The notes under the pieces were generated by a model. It saw nothing but the letters and a program-made list of their open reading frames with translations, was not told the DNA's origin and did no database searches. Below, piece after piece: positions 44,372 to 56,082 of a stretch of DNA of 64,000 nucleotides. The translations under genes and the position numbers were made by a program. Origin of the DNA: Archivesica marissinica. Lineage: Eukaryota; Mollusca; Bivalvia; Venerida; Vesicomyidae. Numbering within the stretch: the stretch's first letter is position 1; each line of letters begins with the position of its first letter. The stretch covers positions 8,169,386 to 8,233,385 of the forward strand of contig CM026390.1 of NCBI GenBank assembly GCA_014843695.1. The letters are read 5' to 3'.

Positions 44372-45767
44372 GCTCTCAGGCAAGGTACTTATATATGCCA
44401 CATTGGCTCTCGAGTTATGCTCTCGGGCAAGGTACTTATATATGCCACATTGGTTCTCGAGTTATGCTCTCATGCAAGGTACTTATGTATGCCACAATGG
44501 CTCTCAAGTTATGCTCTCAGGCAAGGTACTTATATATGCCACATTGGCTCTCGAGTTATCCTCTCAGGCAAGGTACTTATATATGCCACATTGGCTCTCG
44601 AGTTATGCTCTCAGGCAAGGTACTTATATATGCCACATTGGTTCTCGAGTTATGCTCTCATGCAAGGTACTTATATATGCCACATTGGTTCTCGAGTTAT
44701 GCTCTCAGGCAAGGTACTTATATATGCCACATTGGGTTCTCGAGTTATGCTCTCAGGCAAGGTACTTATATATGCCACATTGGTTCTCGAGTTATGCTCT
44801 CAGGCAAGGTACTTCTATATGCCACATTGGTTCTCGAGTTATGCTCTCAGGCAAGGTACTTATATATGCCACATTGGCTCTCGGGCAAGGTACTTATGTA
44901 TGCCACATTGGTTCTCGAGTTATGCTCTCATGCAAGGTACTTATGTATGCCACATTGGTTCTCAGGCAAGGTACTTATATATGCCACATTGGTTCTCGAG
45001 TTATGCTCTCATGCAAGGTACTTATGTATGCCACATTGGCTCTCGAGTTATGCTCTCAGGCAAGGTACTTATATATGCCACATTGGCTCTCGAGTTATGC
45101 TCTCATGCAAGGTACTTATGTATGCCACATTGGCTCTCGAGTTATGCTCTCATGCAAGGTACTTATATATGCCACATTGGCTCTCGAGTTATGCTCTCAT
45201 GCAAGCTACTTATATATGCCACATTGGCTCTCGAGTTATGCTCTCAGGCAAGGTACTTGTATATGCCACATTGGCTCTCGAGTTATGCTCTCAGGCAAGG
45301 TACTTATATATGCCACATTGGTTCTTGAGTTATGCTCTCAGGCAAGGTACTTATATATGCCACATTGGTTCTCGAGTTATGCTCTCATGCAAGGTACTTA
45401 TATATGCCACATTGGCTCTCGAGTTATGCTCTCATGCAAGGTACTTATATATGCCACATTGGTTCTCGAGTTATGCTCTCATGCAAGGTACTTATATATG
45501 CCACATTGGTGCTCGAGTTATGCTCTCATGCAAGGTACTTATATATGCCACATTGGTGCTCTAGTTATGCTCTCATGCAAGGTACTTATATATGCCACAT
45601 TGGTTCTCGAGTTATGCTCTCAGGCAAGGTACTTATATATGCCACATTGGCTCTCGAGTTATGCTCTCAGGCAAGGTACTTATGTATGCCACATTGGCTC
45701 TCGAGTTATGCTCTCAGGCAAGGTACTTGTATATGCCACATTGGCTCTCATGCAAGGTACTTATATA
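44372..45767 (+). repeat. 47 bp minisatellite, left part
   Basis: About 30 units of 47 bp with TTATGCTCTCAGGCAAGGTA and TATATGCCACATTGGCTCTC. Units vary at AGGC/ATGC and GGCTC/GGTTC, and some lack the TCGAGTTATGC part. No unit has a stop in any forward frame, so all three forward frames stay open for 300-480 codons. These are not credible proteins. The array continues after the Tc1-like element. Confidence 0.95.
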
Positions 45768-47253
45768 CTGAGTCAAAAAAGAAACGATACCAAACTAAAA
45801 ATGACGTAAAACGGATAAAACCATAGAAAGGTTTAATATATTATTACGTATCAGTACCGGGTATCTTATTGCAACGTCAGCCAACCATAAACACAGGTAA
45901 ATAAACACCCGATAATCCTGGAACGCCGAATTTCCGATTTGCATGTGCTCAACAAAGACAACTTCCTACACATGTACAAATCGGAAAACCGGTTTATTGT
46001 ACTGGTATTGCATTATCATCGAGGAAAAACACCTTACATACCCATTGTTACCTCTAACAAAATGCCTAGGCTAAACCGCAATCAGAGAATGCGTGCCATT
46101 GGCATGATTGACGGCGGTTTACGTCAGCGTGACGTCGCAAATCGACTCGGGGTTACGCGGATCACGATAACACGTCTACTTCGACGTTATCGAACACATG
46201 GATCGGTGGACGACCGTCCAAGATCTGGTCGACCACGCGTGAACAGGACCGTCACATTTACGTGACCGGTTCCTACCTGCTACGCACACAGCTGCCGTTA
46301 CTCCTGGGATGACCAACAATCGCATCAGTGCACAAACAGTCAGGAACCGGCTCGGTGAACGTGGCATTCGTGCCTATCGGCCATACGTTGGACCCATCCT
46401 GACACGATGTCACCGTGACGTACGGCGGGAATGGACGACGGAACGTGCTCGCTGGGCTCGGTTACAGTGGAATTCGGTGATGTTTAGCGATGAATCGCGG
46501 TTCTGTTTGCGTCGAGCGGATGGCAGAGAGCGGGTATATCGCAGACGCGGTGAATGTTACGACGACGCATGTGTACGTCAGGTCGATCTGTTCGGGGGCG
46601 GAAGCGTTATGGCGTGGGGCGGTATCACCTTCGGCAGTCGCACTGAACTGTTAGTGGTGGACGGGAACCTAAACGCCCAGCGGTACTGTGATGAGATCCT
46701 TGCGCCAGTTGTTGTGCCGTTCTTTAACGCCAACAGAAACGTCACACTGTTCCAACAGGACAACGCCAGGTATCATACTGCTCGGATTTCCACCACATTA
46801 TTGGAGCAGAACAATATTGAAACCCTGCCGTGGCCTGCTTTGTCACCAGACTTGTCACCCATAGAACATTTGTGGGATACGTTAGACCGCCGCGCCAGAC
46901 GACGTCAGCCGGTAACGTTAAACCAACTGAGGGATGTTTTGCGTCAGGAGTGGACAAATATTGACCAGCAAGAGATTCAGACACTCTTCCGTTCGATGCG
47001 ACGGCGGTGCATTGCAGTGAGAGACGCAAATGGTGCCCATACTCGGTATTGACGTCTGTGTGAAAACTCCATTAGACCCCTGTCCGACGAATTACGTCAT
47101 CACGTAGCAGACAGTTTCGGACGCTCATTATGCTTTATGTGCTCCTCTTTCAAACATGTTGGACTATCATCTTATGAATTTTCAAAGAATTTTCTTAATA
47201 AATGTTGAAATTATAGACACAAAACACCAGGTATCGTTTCTTTTTTGACTCAG
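45768..47253 (+). mobile_element. Tc1-like DNA transposon, nearly complete
   Basis: 1486 bp with perfect terminal inverted repeats of at least 24 bp: CTGAGTCAAAAAAGAAACGA at 45768 and its inverse TCGTTTCTTTTTTGACTCAG ending at 47253, flanked by TA on both sides. It carries one transposase gene (46062-47052, frameshifted). It is inserted in the middle of the 47 bp minisatellite, whose units resume directly on the right. Confidence 0.95.
46062..47052 (+). pseudogene. Tc1-like DD34E transposase with two frame breaks
   Basis: Starts MPRLNRNQRMRAIGMIDGG. It has an HTH region (RQRDVANRLGVTRITITRLL), the GRPR linker (RPRSGRPRV) that joins the two paired-like helices, then breaks frame at about 46240 and again near 46262 before resuming as TPGMTNNRISAQTVRNRLGE. 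The catalytic part is intact: MFSDESRF (first Asp), LFQQDNARYHTA (second Asp), LSPDLSPIEHLWD (Glu), with 34 residues between the second Asp and the Glu, plus the glycine-rich box GGGSVMAWGG. The two breaks lie 20 codons apart in the region between DNA-binding and catalytic domains. As assembled it would not make an active enzyme, but the element looks young because its inverted repeats are perfect. Confidence 0.92.
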
Positions 47254-47697
47254 TATATAAGCCACATTGGCTCTCGAGTTATGCTCTCAGGCAAGGTACT
47301 TATGTATGCCACATTGGCTCTCGAGTTATGCTCTCAGGCAAGGTACTTATATATGCCACATTGGTTCTCAAGTTATGCTCACATGCAAGGTACTTATATA
47401 TGCCACATTGGCTCTCGAGTTATCCTCTCAGGCAAGGTACTTATATATGCCACATTGGCTCTCAGGCAAGGTACTTATATATGCCGCATTGGCTCTCAGG
47501 CAAGGTACTTATATATGCCACATTGGCTCTCAGGCAAGGTACTTATATATGCCACATTGGCTCTCATGCAAGGTACTTATATATGCCACATTGGCTCTCA
47601 GGCAAGGTACTTATATATGCCACATTGGCTCTCAGGCAAGGTACTTATATATGCCACATTGGCTCGCATGCAAGGTACTTATATATGCCACATTGGC
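47254..47697 (+). repeat. 47 bp minisatellite, right part
   Basis: Continuation of the array at 44372-45767 after the transposon. Here the shorter 31 bp unit (ATATATGCCACATTGGCTCT, then CAGGCAAGGTA) prevails toward the end. Confidence 0.95.
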
Positions 47698-47715
47698 TCG
47701 AGAGGGATTAAAGCT

Positions 47716-47764
47716 AATGTTGTAAGAACTTGTTTCGCAATCAAGCTAAAATAAATTTGTATAA
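47716..47764 (+). mobile_element. SINE S1 tail fragment
   Basis: TAAGAACTTGTTTCGCAATC and AAGCTAAAATAAATTTGTAT match the S1 3' end in forward orientation. Confidence 0.6.
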
Positions 47765-47834
47765 ATAACTCCTGTCCATAATTATAGTGATACTTGTATT
47801 GCGAGTTATAAATATGATGGTGGAAGTAATGCAG

Positions 47835-48834
47835 NNNNNNNNNNNNNNNNNNNNNNNNNNNNNNNNNNNNNNNNNNNNNNNNNNNNNNNNNNNNNNNNNN
47901 NNNNNNNNNNNNNNNNNNNNNNNNNNNNNNNNNNNNNNNNNNNNNNNNNNNNNNNNNNNNNNNNNNNNNNNNNNNNNNNNNNNNNNNNNNNNNNNNNNNN
48001 NNNNNNNNNNNNNNNNNNNNNNNNNNNNNNNNNNNNNNNNNNNNNNNNNNNNNNNNNNNNNNNNNNNNNNNNNNNNNNNNNNNNNNNNNNNNNNNNNNNN
48101 NNNNNNNNNNNNNNNNNNNNNNNNNNNNNNNNNNNNNNNNNNNNNNNNNNNNNNNNNNNNNNNNNNNNNNNNNNNNNNNNNNNNNNNNNNNNNNNNNNNN
48201 NNNNNNNNNNNNNNNNNNNNNNNNNNNNNNNNNNNNNNNNNNNNNNNNNNNNNNNNNNNNNNNNNNNNNNNNNNNNNNNNNNNNNNNNNNNNNNNNNNNN
48301 NNNNNNNNNNNNNNNNNNNNNNNNNNNNNNNNNNNNNNNNNNNNNNNNNNNNNNNNNNNNNNNNNNNNNNNNNNNNNNNNNNNNNNNNNNNNNNNNNNNN
48401 NNNNNNNNNNNNNNNNNNNNNNNNNNNNNNNNNNNNNNNNNNNNNNNNNNNNNNNNNNNNNNNNNNNNNNNNNNNNNNNNNNNNNNNNNNNNNNNNNNNN
48501 NNNNNNNNNNNNNNNNNNNNNNNNNNNNNNNNNNNNNNNNNNNNNNNNNNNNNNNNNNNNNNNNNNNNNNNNNNNNNNNNNNNNNNNNNNNNNNNNNNNN
48601 NNNNNNNNNNNNNNNNNNNNNNNNNNNNNNNNNNNNNNNNNNNNNNNNNNNNNNNNNNNNNNNNNNNNNNNNNNNNNNNNNNNNNNNNNNNNNNNNNNNN
48701 NNNNNNNNNNNNNNNNNNNNNNNNNNNNNNNNNNNNNNNNNNNNNNNNNNNNNNNNNNNNNNNNNNNNNNNNNNNNNNNNNNNNNNNNNNNNNNNNNNNN
48801 NNNNNNNNNNNNNNNNNNNNNNNNNNNNNNNNNN
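47835..48834. other. Assembly gap, exactly 1000 N
   Basis: A round-number gap placed by scaffolding; true size unknown. Sequence relations across it, including the distance from canopy to ARPC1, are uncertain. Confidence 0.99.
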
Positions 48835-50294
48835 ATCCCATAGCATATTATGCCCTTTTGTCTTATGGTGCTGACCCATTGGCATTGTAGAGTGTCATAT
48901 GTGGTGTTGCTTTATAGCTATTACACAATGGTATGTACCTATACCCAATTATATAGGGTCTAATTGCCAAGCTGTCTACATATTCACTACCAAATATACT
49001 ATTGTCTGTAATTATAATTTTGTTGTTTCATACCTGGATCTTTTGGCGGTTAATAAGATTGTCATAATAATGGAAAATTACAAGGGGAGCTAATTATTTT
49101 CAAGTTAGTGTTTGCTGGTATAATTAATGTTTGCTGCAAATGAGGGCTCACTAATGACGGCTCACTTGTGTTCACTTTGGTTGGAGTGACCTAATTTGAC
49201 CTCGAGTACTGGTTCATGCAATAGTCAGCGTTGCTTTTCATTGTTGTGTATAAGTGCAGGGTACCAGTACAAACACAAATTGATGCACACATATGGAATT
49301 ATTAATTAACTACTCAATTATTGCTTACTTGAAAACTAATAATTAGAAAAGCATTTTTAATGCAACCAATTTGGTTAATGATTTTATTTCATGATCTGAT
49401 TATTTATAATAAAAAAAAGTGTGTGCATTCAGATTGTTGACTCCCATTTTGACTTCCGGGTTTGCAGTACAATTATTTCCTGCTTTTCACGTTTCATTCG
49501 CGTTGACTGTCCAGAGTCCGCGGATCTCACATCATTTACATGTATGTATGCAGTATACAGTTTTGGCAACACACTTACAAACCATTGTTTCAAAACTGCG
49601 TACAAGCTTTCAGTAAAACGCATGTTTAGCTTCATTACTGGTGCAGATCATTTCGTACCTTTCAATCCTTTGGTTTTTCGTAGACAGTGTCAGAGACGTT
49701 TCGAATACATTGTTGAGACGTTTCTATCTTCCTCTTATCGTAGGACATACCGTTTGAATTTATTGAAATAATTATATCAGAAAACATGGTGGTATTAAAT
49801 TGCAGTGTTCCAGTGGTAACTTGACTTTATTTTACCTGACATCCTATTGTCGTGACCAAATAATCCCGTTATATACTTACCCTATTATATTCCTCCAACA
49901 CTAATCTATACTAACTGAATACTAACCTGTCACCCGTAGCTAAACATATGATGCTCGTGTATCTTGTGCAATGTTTAGTATATATTTTTATCTATATACC
50001 TACAAACTACCATACTATCAAAGCTAGTATAATATATAGCTTTGCGTTACAAGACTACATTACAAGAGTATTGTAACTCACCGCCAAATGTACGTGTCCG
50101 TAATCCAAGGTTTCCTAGTTGTCTGTTGGTATCTCTGAGTATCATCTGTCTTCAATGCGGCCTCGTCCCGCCTTATATTCGGATCGTCCGAGGTACAAAG
50201 GTCATCCGGGTTGACGACCTTTTCTAGTCTCGCTTAACCGGCAAAAACGAGTACCCTCGAACCGGGGATGAGACCACCGTGTAAATACACAACA
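48835..50294. other. Unassigned AT-rich region
   Basis: No recognised gene. The longest forward frame of note (49421-49771, 116 codons) ends in RRQCQRRFEYIVETFLSSSY and RRTYRLNLLK; it has no family I can name. A shorter frame at 50042-50227 is equally unassigned. A TATCTTGTGCAATG motif at about 49963 recurs at about 51344 next to the 104 bp repeat. Confidence 0.4.
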
Positions 50295-50398
50295 AATGCC
50301 TCGTTGCACTCGATATCTGGACATTGTAACGTCTAGTTACGATATTTATTGGTATTATAAATTATAATAAATATCTAGGATATTTATACCACTTTCAG
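50295..50398 (+). repeat. 104 bp direct repeat, copy 1
   Basis: ATGCCTCGTTGCACTCGATA, CTGGACATTGTAACGTCTAG and so on to TTTATACCACTTTCAGG recur without visible change at 51354-51457. Between the copies lies about 950 bp that includes element E1 copy B. It could be part of an LTR or a duplication made during insertion. Confidence 0.85.
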
Positions 50399-50538
50399 GT
50401 TAGTTACATTTTTGTCATATCATGGTTAATGTTTATAGAATATTTCTGTAAGAACCTTGTGTTAATTACCTTTTAAATAACGTAGTGTCGAATATGTACA
50501 TGCGCCACACTATAGTATACATGTATATAATCAGCCCA

Positions 50539-51296
50539 GGGCGTTCATTTGACCCGAGCTCCCGGGTTTTGACGCATGAAAATAGGTAAAGACGCTTGTT
50601 TGACGCTTGGTGAAAATGCGTGGTGCGTCAAATTGACCCGGGGCGATGAGCGGTCAAGCGTCATCGAACATTAATTTTTATCAACTGGGTAATTATCCTA
50701 ATCTGCCTGTCAAATGCGATCGGAGAGGGCGGAGCCATCTAAAAAATAAACGCCTAACTCCGGCTTCGGCCAATGAACGAAGATGTCTGTAAAATTTGCC
50801 AACAACCATAAGCCTAGATATATTCTCGTAAAATTGGAGCCAAATTTACATGAAAATACGACTTTTCTGCTGATTTAATGAATTTTATTAAAAGGTCATG
50901 CTTTTATCTTATTGTCGATACCAAAATCATGTTCCGGAACAAACAATAAGCTACCCGAATTTTGTTTTTAAATCGGTGACTCTAGCCGTAAATCTAAGCG
51001 CGTCCATTTTGAATATACTGATGCCGCATATCATACGACGCCAGTGAATGATAAAACTTCTTTGCCAATAAACAATTTAATTTACGAGTTTATATGATTT
51101 AATGCAATTCGTAACTAAATATATTTTATGAAAATCACTTTTTTTCATAGTAATTCTGAGTATTCACGTCGTTATTTTACATTATGAATGAACATTTTCA
51201 GATTCGTCCCAGTTTGGGAACAGCTGATCAATAACTCAGAATTTTAGTTGATTTCGCAAATGATAATAATTATGCATATAACATATGCATAAAAAC
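50539..51296 (-). mobile_element. Dispersed non-autonomous element E1, copy B
   Basis: Reverse-orientation match to 27836-28541 (landmarks TTTGACCCGAGCTCCCGGGT, CATTGGCCGAAGCC-type sequence, GGGAACAGCTGATCAAT). It fills most of the space between the two 104 bp direct repeats. Confidence 0.75.
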
Positions 51297-51353
51297 TGGA
51301 GTATAATGAAGCATACTGTTTTATATTGTTTTAATATTCGTTTATCTTGTGCA

Positions 51354-51457
51354 ATGCCTCGTTGCACTCGATATCTGGACATTGTAACGTCTAGTTACGA
51401 TATTTATTGGTATTATAAATTATAATAAATATCTAGGATATTTATACCACTTTCAGG
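51354..51457 (+). repeat. 104 bp direct repeat, copy 2
   Basis: Second copy of the repeat at 50295-50398. It is followed by AACTCCTCAATAAATATATG (a possible poly-A signal) and CGACATTGGCGCCCAACGT, where TGGCGCCCAACGT resembles a tRNA-Lys primer-binding site. This is what the end of an LTR followed by the start of an internal region would look like. The LINE begins directly after it. Confidence 0.6.
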
Positions 51458-51548
51458 AGTTGTTGTCTATTGGTCCCTTGGTAACTCCACAGAGAACTCC
51501 TCAATAAATATATGCCGGCTGGGCTACGTCGACATTGGCGCCCAACGT

Positions 51549-54415
51549 ATGTCCAGAATAGGTCAAAAGAATAACATAAAGAGGTCACTAAAAGTCCAAA
51601 TCATCAACTGCAGGTCAATAATAGACAAAAAACTGGAATTCAACAACCTTGTCAGTTCACCAATACCAGATATTGTAATAGGTACTGAGTCCTGGCTTAA
51701 ACCTAAGCATTATACCAGTGAAGTGTTTGACCCAGATCTAGGTTGCTCCATTTTCTGTCGTGACCGTATCAATAAGGCAGGCGGAGGTATATTTATTGCT
51801 ATAGCTATAAGGGACTGCATAACAGCCCAGGAAATGCCCGACCTACAGTCTGAATGTGAGGACCTATGGGTAAAATTAGACCTTGTAGGAAATAAATCTC
51901 TTGTGATTGGAGCTTATTACAAACCTCATGAGCTTCATATAGACAGTTTCAATCAATTCTGTAAGTCTATTGAAAGGTAAATAAACGTTTCTCCAACATC
52001 TGGGTGGCTGGGGACCTAGACCTACCAAAGATGGACTGGGACACTACTAGCCCATCCACCGACTGCAAACACCCATCCTTCTATAGGCAGGTCATTGAAA
52101 CGTTTAATGATACAAACCTCACCCAAATGGTTAACCTCCCCACCCGTGAAAACAACATCCTGGATTTATTCCTTACAACTAACCCCACTTTAGTAAATCA
52201 GGTCAATATTCTACCCGGCATCAGTGATCATAATGTAGTCAAAATATCAGTCAACACATCCATAAGGATATGTTATCAAAAGCCTCGCAGGATTCCACTT
52301 TATAAGAAAGCAAACTGGCAGGCCATTAGACAGTCATTATGTGACTATCACCAGGTTATGATCACCAACTGTAAATATACCGCACTAAACACTGAAGAGT
52401 TATGGGAACACTTCTCTCATGCTCTAAACACCCTTACAGATAAATGGATTCCATCAAAACAGTCATCGTTAAGAGATCACCTACCCTTGGTCAATCAGAG
52501 TGTTAAGCGAATGATTAGAAGGCGAAATAGGGCCTTTAAAAATACTAGGAAGTCAAGTACGCCTTCAAATCGCAAGAAATTCCTGGATCTAAAACATTTA
52601 GTGCGGAAAAAGGTCAAAGATGCTTATCACCAATATCTGGAAAACATCCTAAATCTAAACAGTGCTGATGCCTCCCATCCTTACAGACCAAACACCTAGA
52701 AACTTTATTCCATCCTTAAGCATTCCAAGCAGTTAGACTCCAAATCAATGGCACCCCTAAAGCATGAAAACAAATTTCATAATGAAGAAGCTGCTAAAGC
52801 CACAGCACTGAACAAACAGTTTCAGTCTGTCTTCAGCTCCAAATCCCCACTAAGACTTACCTCCATTTGTAAAATGAAAATTCAGTTTCAATTGGTGTGG
52901 TTGTTGGTGTGTTTGGTGGTTTTGTGGTGTGGTGTTGTTTTTGTTGTTTTTTGGTTTTTCTCACTGACATGTGTTCTATGCAAGGTACTAGAACATATAG
53001 TTTCCTCCTCGATAGTAAAACACTTCACTAACCACAGTATTCTGTACCATTTGCAGCATGGTTTTAGAGAAAAACGGTCATGCGTGACCCAACTAGTAAT
53101 GCTAGTCAATGACTTGGTTACCTCTGTCTACAATAAGCATCAGGTAGATCTCATCCTATTAGACTTCAGTAAGGCTTTCGATAAGGTCAATCACGAGAAA
53201 GTACTACTAAAAATGCATGACTATGGAGTCAGAGGTCAAACATTAAGGTGGATTAAGAGTTTTCTAGATAATAGACTCCAGTCAGTTGTCCTTAATGGTA
53301 TTAGTTCAGAGGCCATTCCGGTGTCCTCTGGAGTCCCACAGGGATCCGTACTTGGACCCCTGCTTTTCCTAGCCTACATAAACGACCTCCCACAAAACAT
53401 CAGTTCCAAAGTCCGTATCTTTGCAGATGATACTGCAGTCTATCTATCACTGACATCTGCAAATGAATCGGTCACACTCCAAAACGATCTTAAGAGATTA
53501 GAAGAGTGGGAGTTGGAGTGGGACATGGAATTTAACCCTTCCAAATGTCAAGTTATCCACGTCACCAGAAGGAAACATTCTATTCTCAGTCAATATAAAC
53601 TCCATGGAGTCATACTTGAGTCGGTCACCGCAGCCAAATACCTTGGCGTGGATATCTCAAATAACCTGTCGTGGGACACTCGCATAAAAAGGTCAACTAA
53701 GAAAGCAAACCAAACATTAGGATTTCTACGTAGAAACATCCAGGTCAAATCCAAACCCCTTAAGTCCATGGCTTACCAGACACTAGTGAGACCCCAGCTT
53801 GAATATGGCTCCGAGATCTGGTCGCACCCAAACATTGATAGACCAAATTGAAGGTGTCCAGCAAAGAGCAGCCCTTTGGATAAAGGCTGACTTCTATCGT
53901 ACCTCTAGTGTTACGGACATGCTACATTCCCTAAATCTACGCAGACTAGATCAACGGCGTATAATATGCATAATGATCTTGTTGCTATTGCCATTGAAAA
54001 TTACCTAGTTCCCCAATCTCCCGTCCTGCTCGCCATTGCCATTCCTTAAGCTATAGGTTAATTACAGCAACTACAGACTACTACAAGTTTTCCTTTTTTC
54101 CAAGAACAATCTACCATTGGAACCATCTCCCTCCTGACATTGTCCATCTCCCAACCATAGAGCAATTCAATACGGCAGTTTGCCATATTGATCATGCCAG
54201 TCCCTAGTTGTTCTGCGCAGCTGCTTTTAAACTTTTACCACAACTTATTTTCATTACTAACACTAACCAGTAAATTGAGTCGCTGCCATGATGACAGCAG
54301 TGAAAGACAAGCTTTAAGCTTGTTTCCCAATCCGTATTGGTTTCAATGTATATCAACTTTGTGTTCATATAACTTTATAAATTATATATGTACTTGATCC
54401 GAATAAATATGTTTA
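51549..54415 (+). mobile_element. CR1/Jockey-type LINE, degenerate but with endonuclease and RT
   Basis: Frame 1 (51549-51980): APE-type endonuclease start, QIINCRSIIDKKLEF, PDIVIGTESWL, GGGIFIAI, ending in a stop after KSIER. Shifted frame (52004-52699): VAGDLDLPKMDWDT, LDLFLTTNPTLV, GISDHNVV, the endonuclease C-terminal blocks. Frame 3 (52748-53851): RT with SLTCVLCKVLEHI, HGFREKRSC, LLDFSKAFDKVNH, SGVPQGSVLGPL and the catalytic FADDTAVYL; a further shift carries on to about 54208 (TIYHWNHLP). RT motifs between SICKMKI and SLTCVL are missing and replaced by a G/T-rich stretch. The 3' end is AT-rich, about 54415. Dead copy, related to but distinct from the LINE in canopy intron 1. Confidence 0.9.
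52892..52960 (+). repeat. G/T-only filler inside the LINE RT
   Basis: About 70 nt composed almost only of G and T (TGGTGTGGTTGTTGGTGTGT and onward) replaces the RT segment that normally carries the first motifs. It keeps the reading frame, giving a run of V, L, W, C and F that looks like a membrane helix but is not part of the family. Confidence 0.8.
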
Positions 54416-54483
54416 AACTAAAGACTAGTTCATTGAGACACAGAGGCTGTTATACTTGTAATAGAGATTCAAGCCAACTGATG

Positions 54484-54889
54484 AGCGTGGCTGAGTGGTT
54501 ATAGTTGTTGACAATCACTTGCCCCTAACCGCTGTAAGTTCGATTCCCACTGTGGGGTGTCAAAGTGAGGAAGCTATCAAGCTGGCTTGTGGAAGATCAG
54601 TGGTTTTACCCGTGTGCCTGTCATTGCATGAAGGTCAGCGGTTCTACCCGTGTGCCTGTCATTGCATGAAGGTCAGCGGTTCTACCCGTGTGCCTGTCAT
54701 TGCATGAAGGTCAGCGGTTCTACCCGTGTGCCTGTCATTGCATGAAGGTCAGTGGTTCTACCAGTGTGCCTGTCATTGCATGAAGATCAGTGGTTCTACC
54801 CGGGTGCATCCAGGATCTTCCTCCACAAATAATAGCTGAAGAGTCGCCAGCTGTTGGTGCTACATTAAACCCCAAAAACAAACAAAACA
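54484..54889 (+). mobile_element. tRNA-derived SINE, family S2 (copy 2) with internal 38 bp minisatellite
   Basis: The head GCGTGGCTGAGTGGTTATAG and B-box-like AGTTCGATTCCC match copy 1. The body GAGGAAGCTATCAAGCTGGC leads into about five 38 bp units (54617-54800) with CATTGCATGAAGGTCAGCGG and TTCTACCCGTGTGCCTGT. Then AGCTGAAGAGTCGCCAG and an AAAAACAAACAAAAC tail follow. Confidence 0.75.
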
Positions 54890-55046
54890 CAACTGATGAG
54901 ACATATACTATAGTAGAATTAGAGCAGATCATCATGCTTTCAAGGAAACCTCGAAAATCATTAAAGTGAAAGTGATTGGTAAGACTGCACAGTTTTGTAC
55001 TTTCTAAATCACTAATATAAATGTTATTTTCTATGCTCTATTTCAG

Positions 55047-55137
55047 ACTGATAAATAAACGACAGAAACAATGACGGAGAAGCAAAGTTTTGGTATTGAT
55101 CCTATCACTTGTCATGCCTTCAGTGGTGACAGAAATG
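55047..55137 (+). CDS. ARPC1: ARPC1 first coding exon (Arp2/3 complex subunit 1)
   Basis: After an acceptor (GCTCTATTTCAG) come 24 nt of 5' UTR, ATG at 55071 in context AACAATGAC, then MTEKQSFGIDPITCHAFSGD and RN, ending in phase 1 at the donor GTAAGC. The pattern F-x-x-x-PITCHAW-x-x-DR is the N-terminus of ARPC1A/B, a seven-bladed WD40 protein of the Arp2/3 actin-nucleating complex. Here W is F. The acceptor shows at least one upstream non-coding exon, not identified. The next exon, expected to start near QIALSPNN, is not found in the remaining 9 kb, so the following intron would be longer than 8.8 kb. Only 22 residues support the call. Confidence 0.72.
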
Positions 55138-56082
55138 GTAAGCCAGGGATCATTTTAGAAGGCGATGTGGGCGAAATAGTCACACTAGGGACATTGCCCT
55201 TTGGGGGCCCAACTTCTCCCTAAATTTTTAAAAACAATGTACAATTTGCATACAAAGTTTTGGCCAATACGATACACTGACCCATTATAAAGCACTCCTT
55301 TGATTCAAATGTTGTATTTAATGATCATATTGTGCATTTTAACCATATTTTGATGACATTTATTAAATAACACCATTTAAGGATGCAATCACATGCTTTC
55401 TCACTCCTCCCAGAAATTATGACCTAGAATTAATTAACCCTGTAAGTTGACGTATCTCGTATAAACTTGTATGTTCATTATATATCAAAATACCCTCTTG
55501 TTACGCTGTGCAATTAACACCAAACCATATGAGTGTATTTACATGTAGTTTTAACAAAATTATGCACCTTACATATAAAAATGATTATTGTAAGATTAAT
55601 GTTAATCCAACTTCCAAACATTTATTCTCTGCGTCATTGGGGCCTTCGTGGTTATTGTCGTTGACTTCAAATCACTTGCCCCTCACCACTGTTGGTTCGA
55701 ATCTCACTGGGGTGTCAAATTATTTCATGTGAGGAAGCATCCAAATCAGGGTTGGCCGGGAAATACCGCCAGGAAATACCGGTATTTCCCGCCCCGGGAA
55801 ATAAGCCCAGAAGTGGGAAATACCGGGGAATAAGATTATATGTCTTCCAAACACGGTTTTTGCTCATTTTTATGCATTGCTACCACTTTTATCAGTGCTT
55901 AAACTGTTTCGTCCCTGCCAGGGGTACTCTTCAGGTGGCATCATTGGCAACCACAACAGTTTTGTTTTGGGTTTTATTGGGGGTTTTTGTGTTTTTTTAT
56001 TTTATTGTTTTTTTTCCATTTATTTTTTCGTTTTTCTTCTTGGAATGTTTCTTCAGCCAGTAGTCTGTCTTCACCAGTTCTA
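55138..56082 (+). other. ARPC1 intron, 5' part, with SINE S2 copy 3 (55641-55745)
   Basis: SINE copy: GGCCTTCGTGGTTATTGTCG, B box GGTTCGAATCTC (55694-55705), GTGAGGAAGC. It is cut short and followed by a GGAAATACCGG-rich repeat (55760-55830). No exon seen. Confidence 0.55.

Noticed and set aside
44314..45826. Three long overlapping forward frames (303-485 codons) with repeats such as LCSQARYLYMPHWLS
   Set aside because: All three forward frames are open because the 47 bp unit has no stop in any frame. A real repeat protein would favour one frame.
47741..48890. Open frames of about 360 codons across 47835-48834
   Set aside because: They span 1000 N and consist of undefined residues.
49421..49771. 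116-codon frame as a gene
   Set aside because: No family recognised, start not supported, sits in AT-rich unassigned DNA near LTR-like sequence. Kept only as a note in the region entry.
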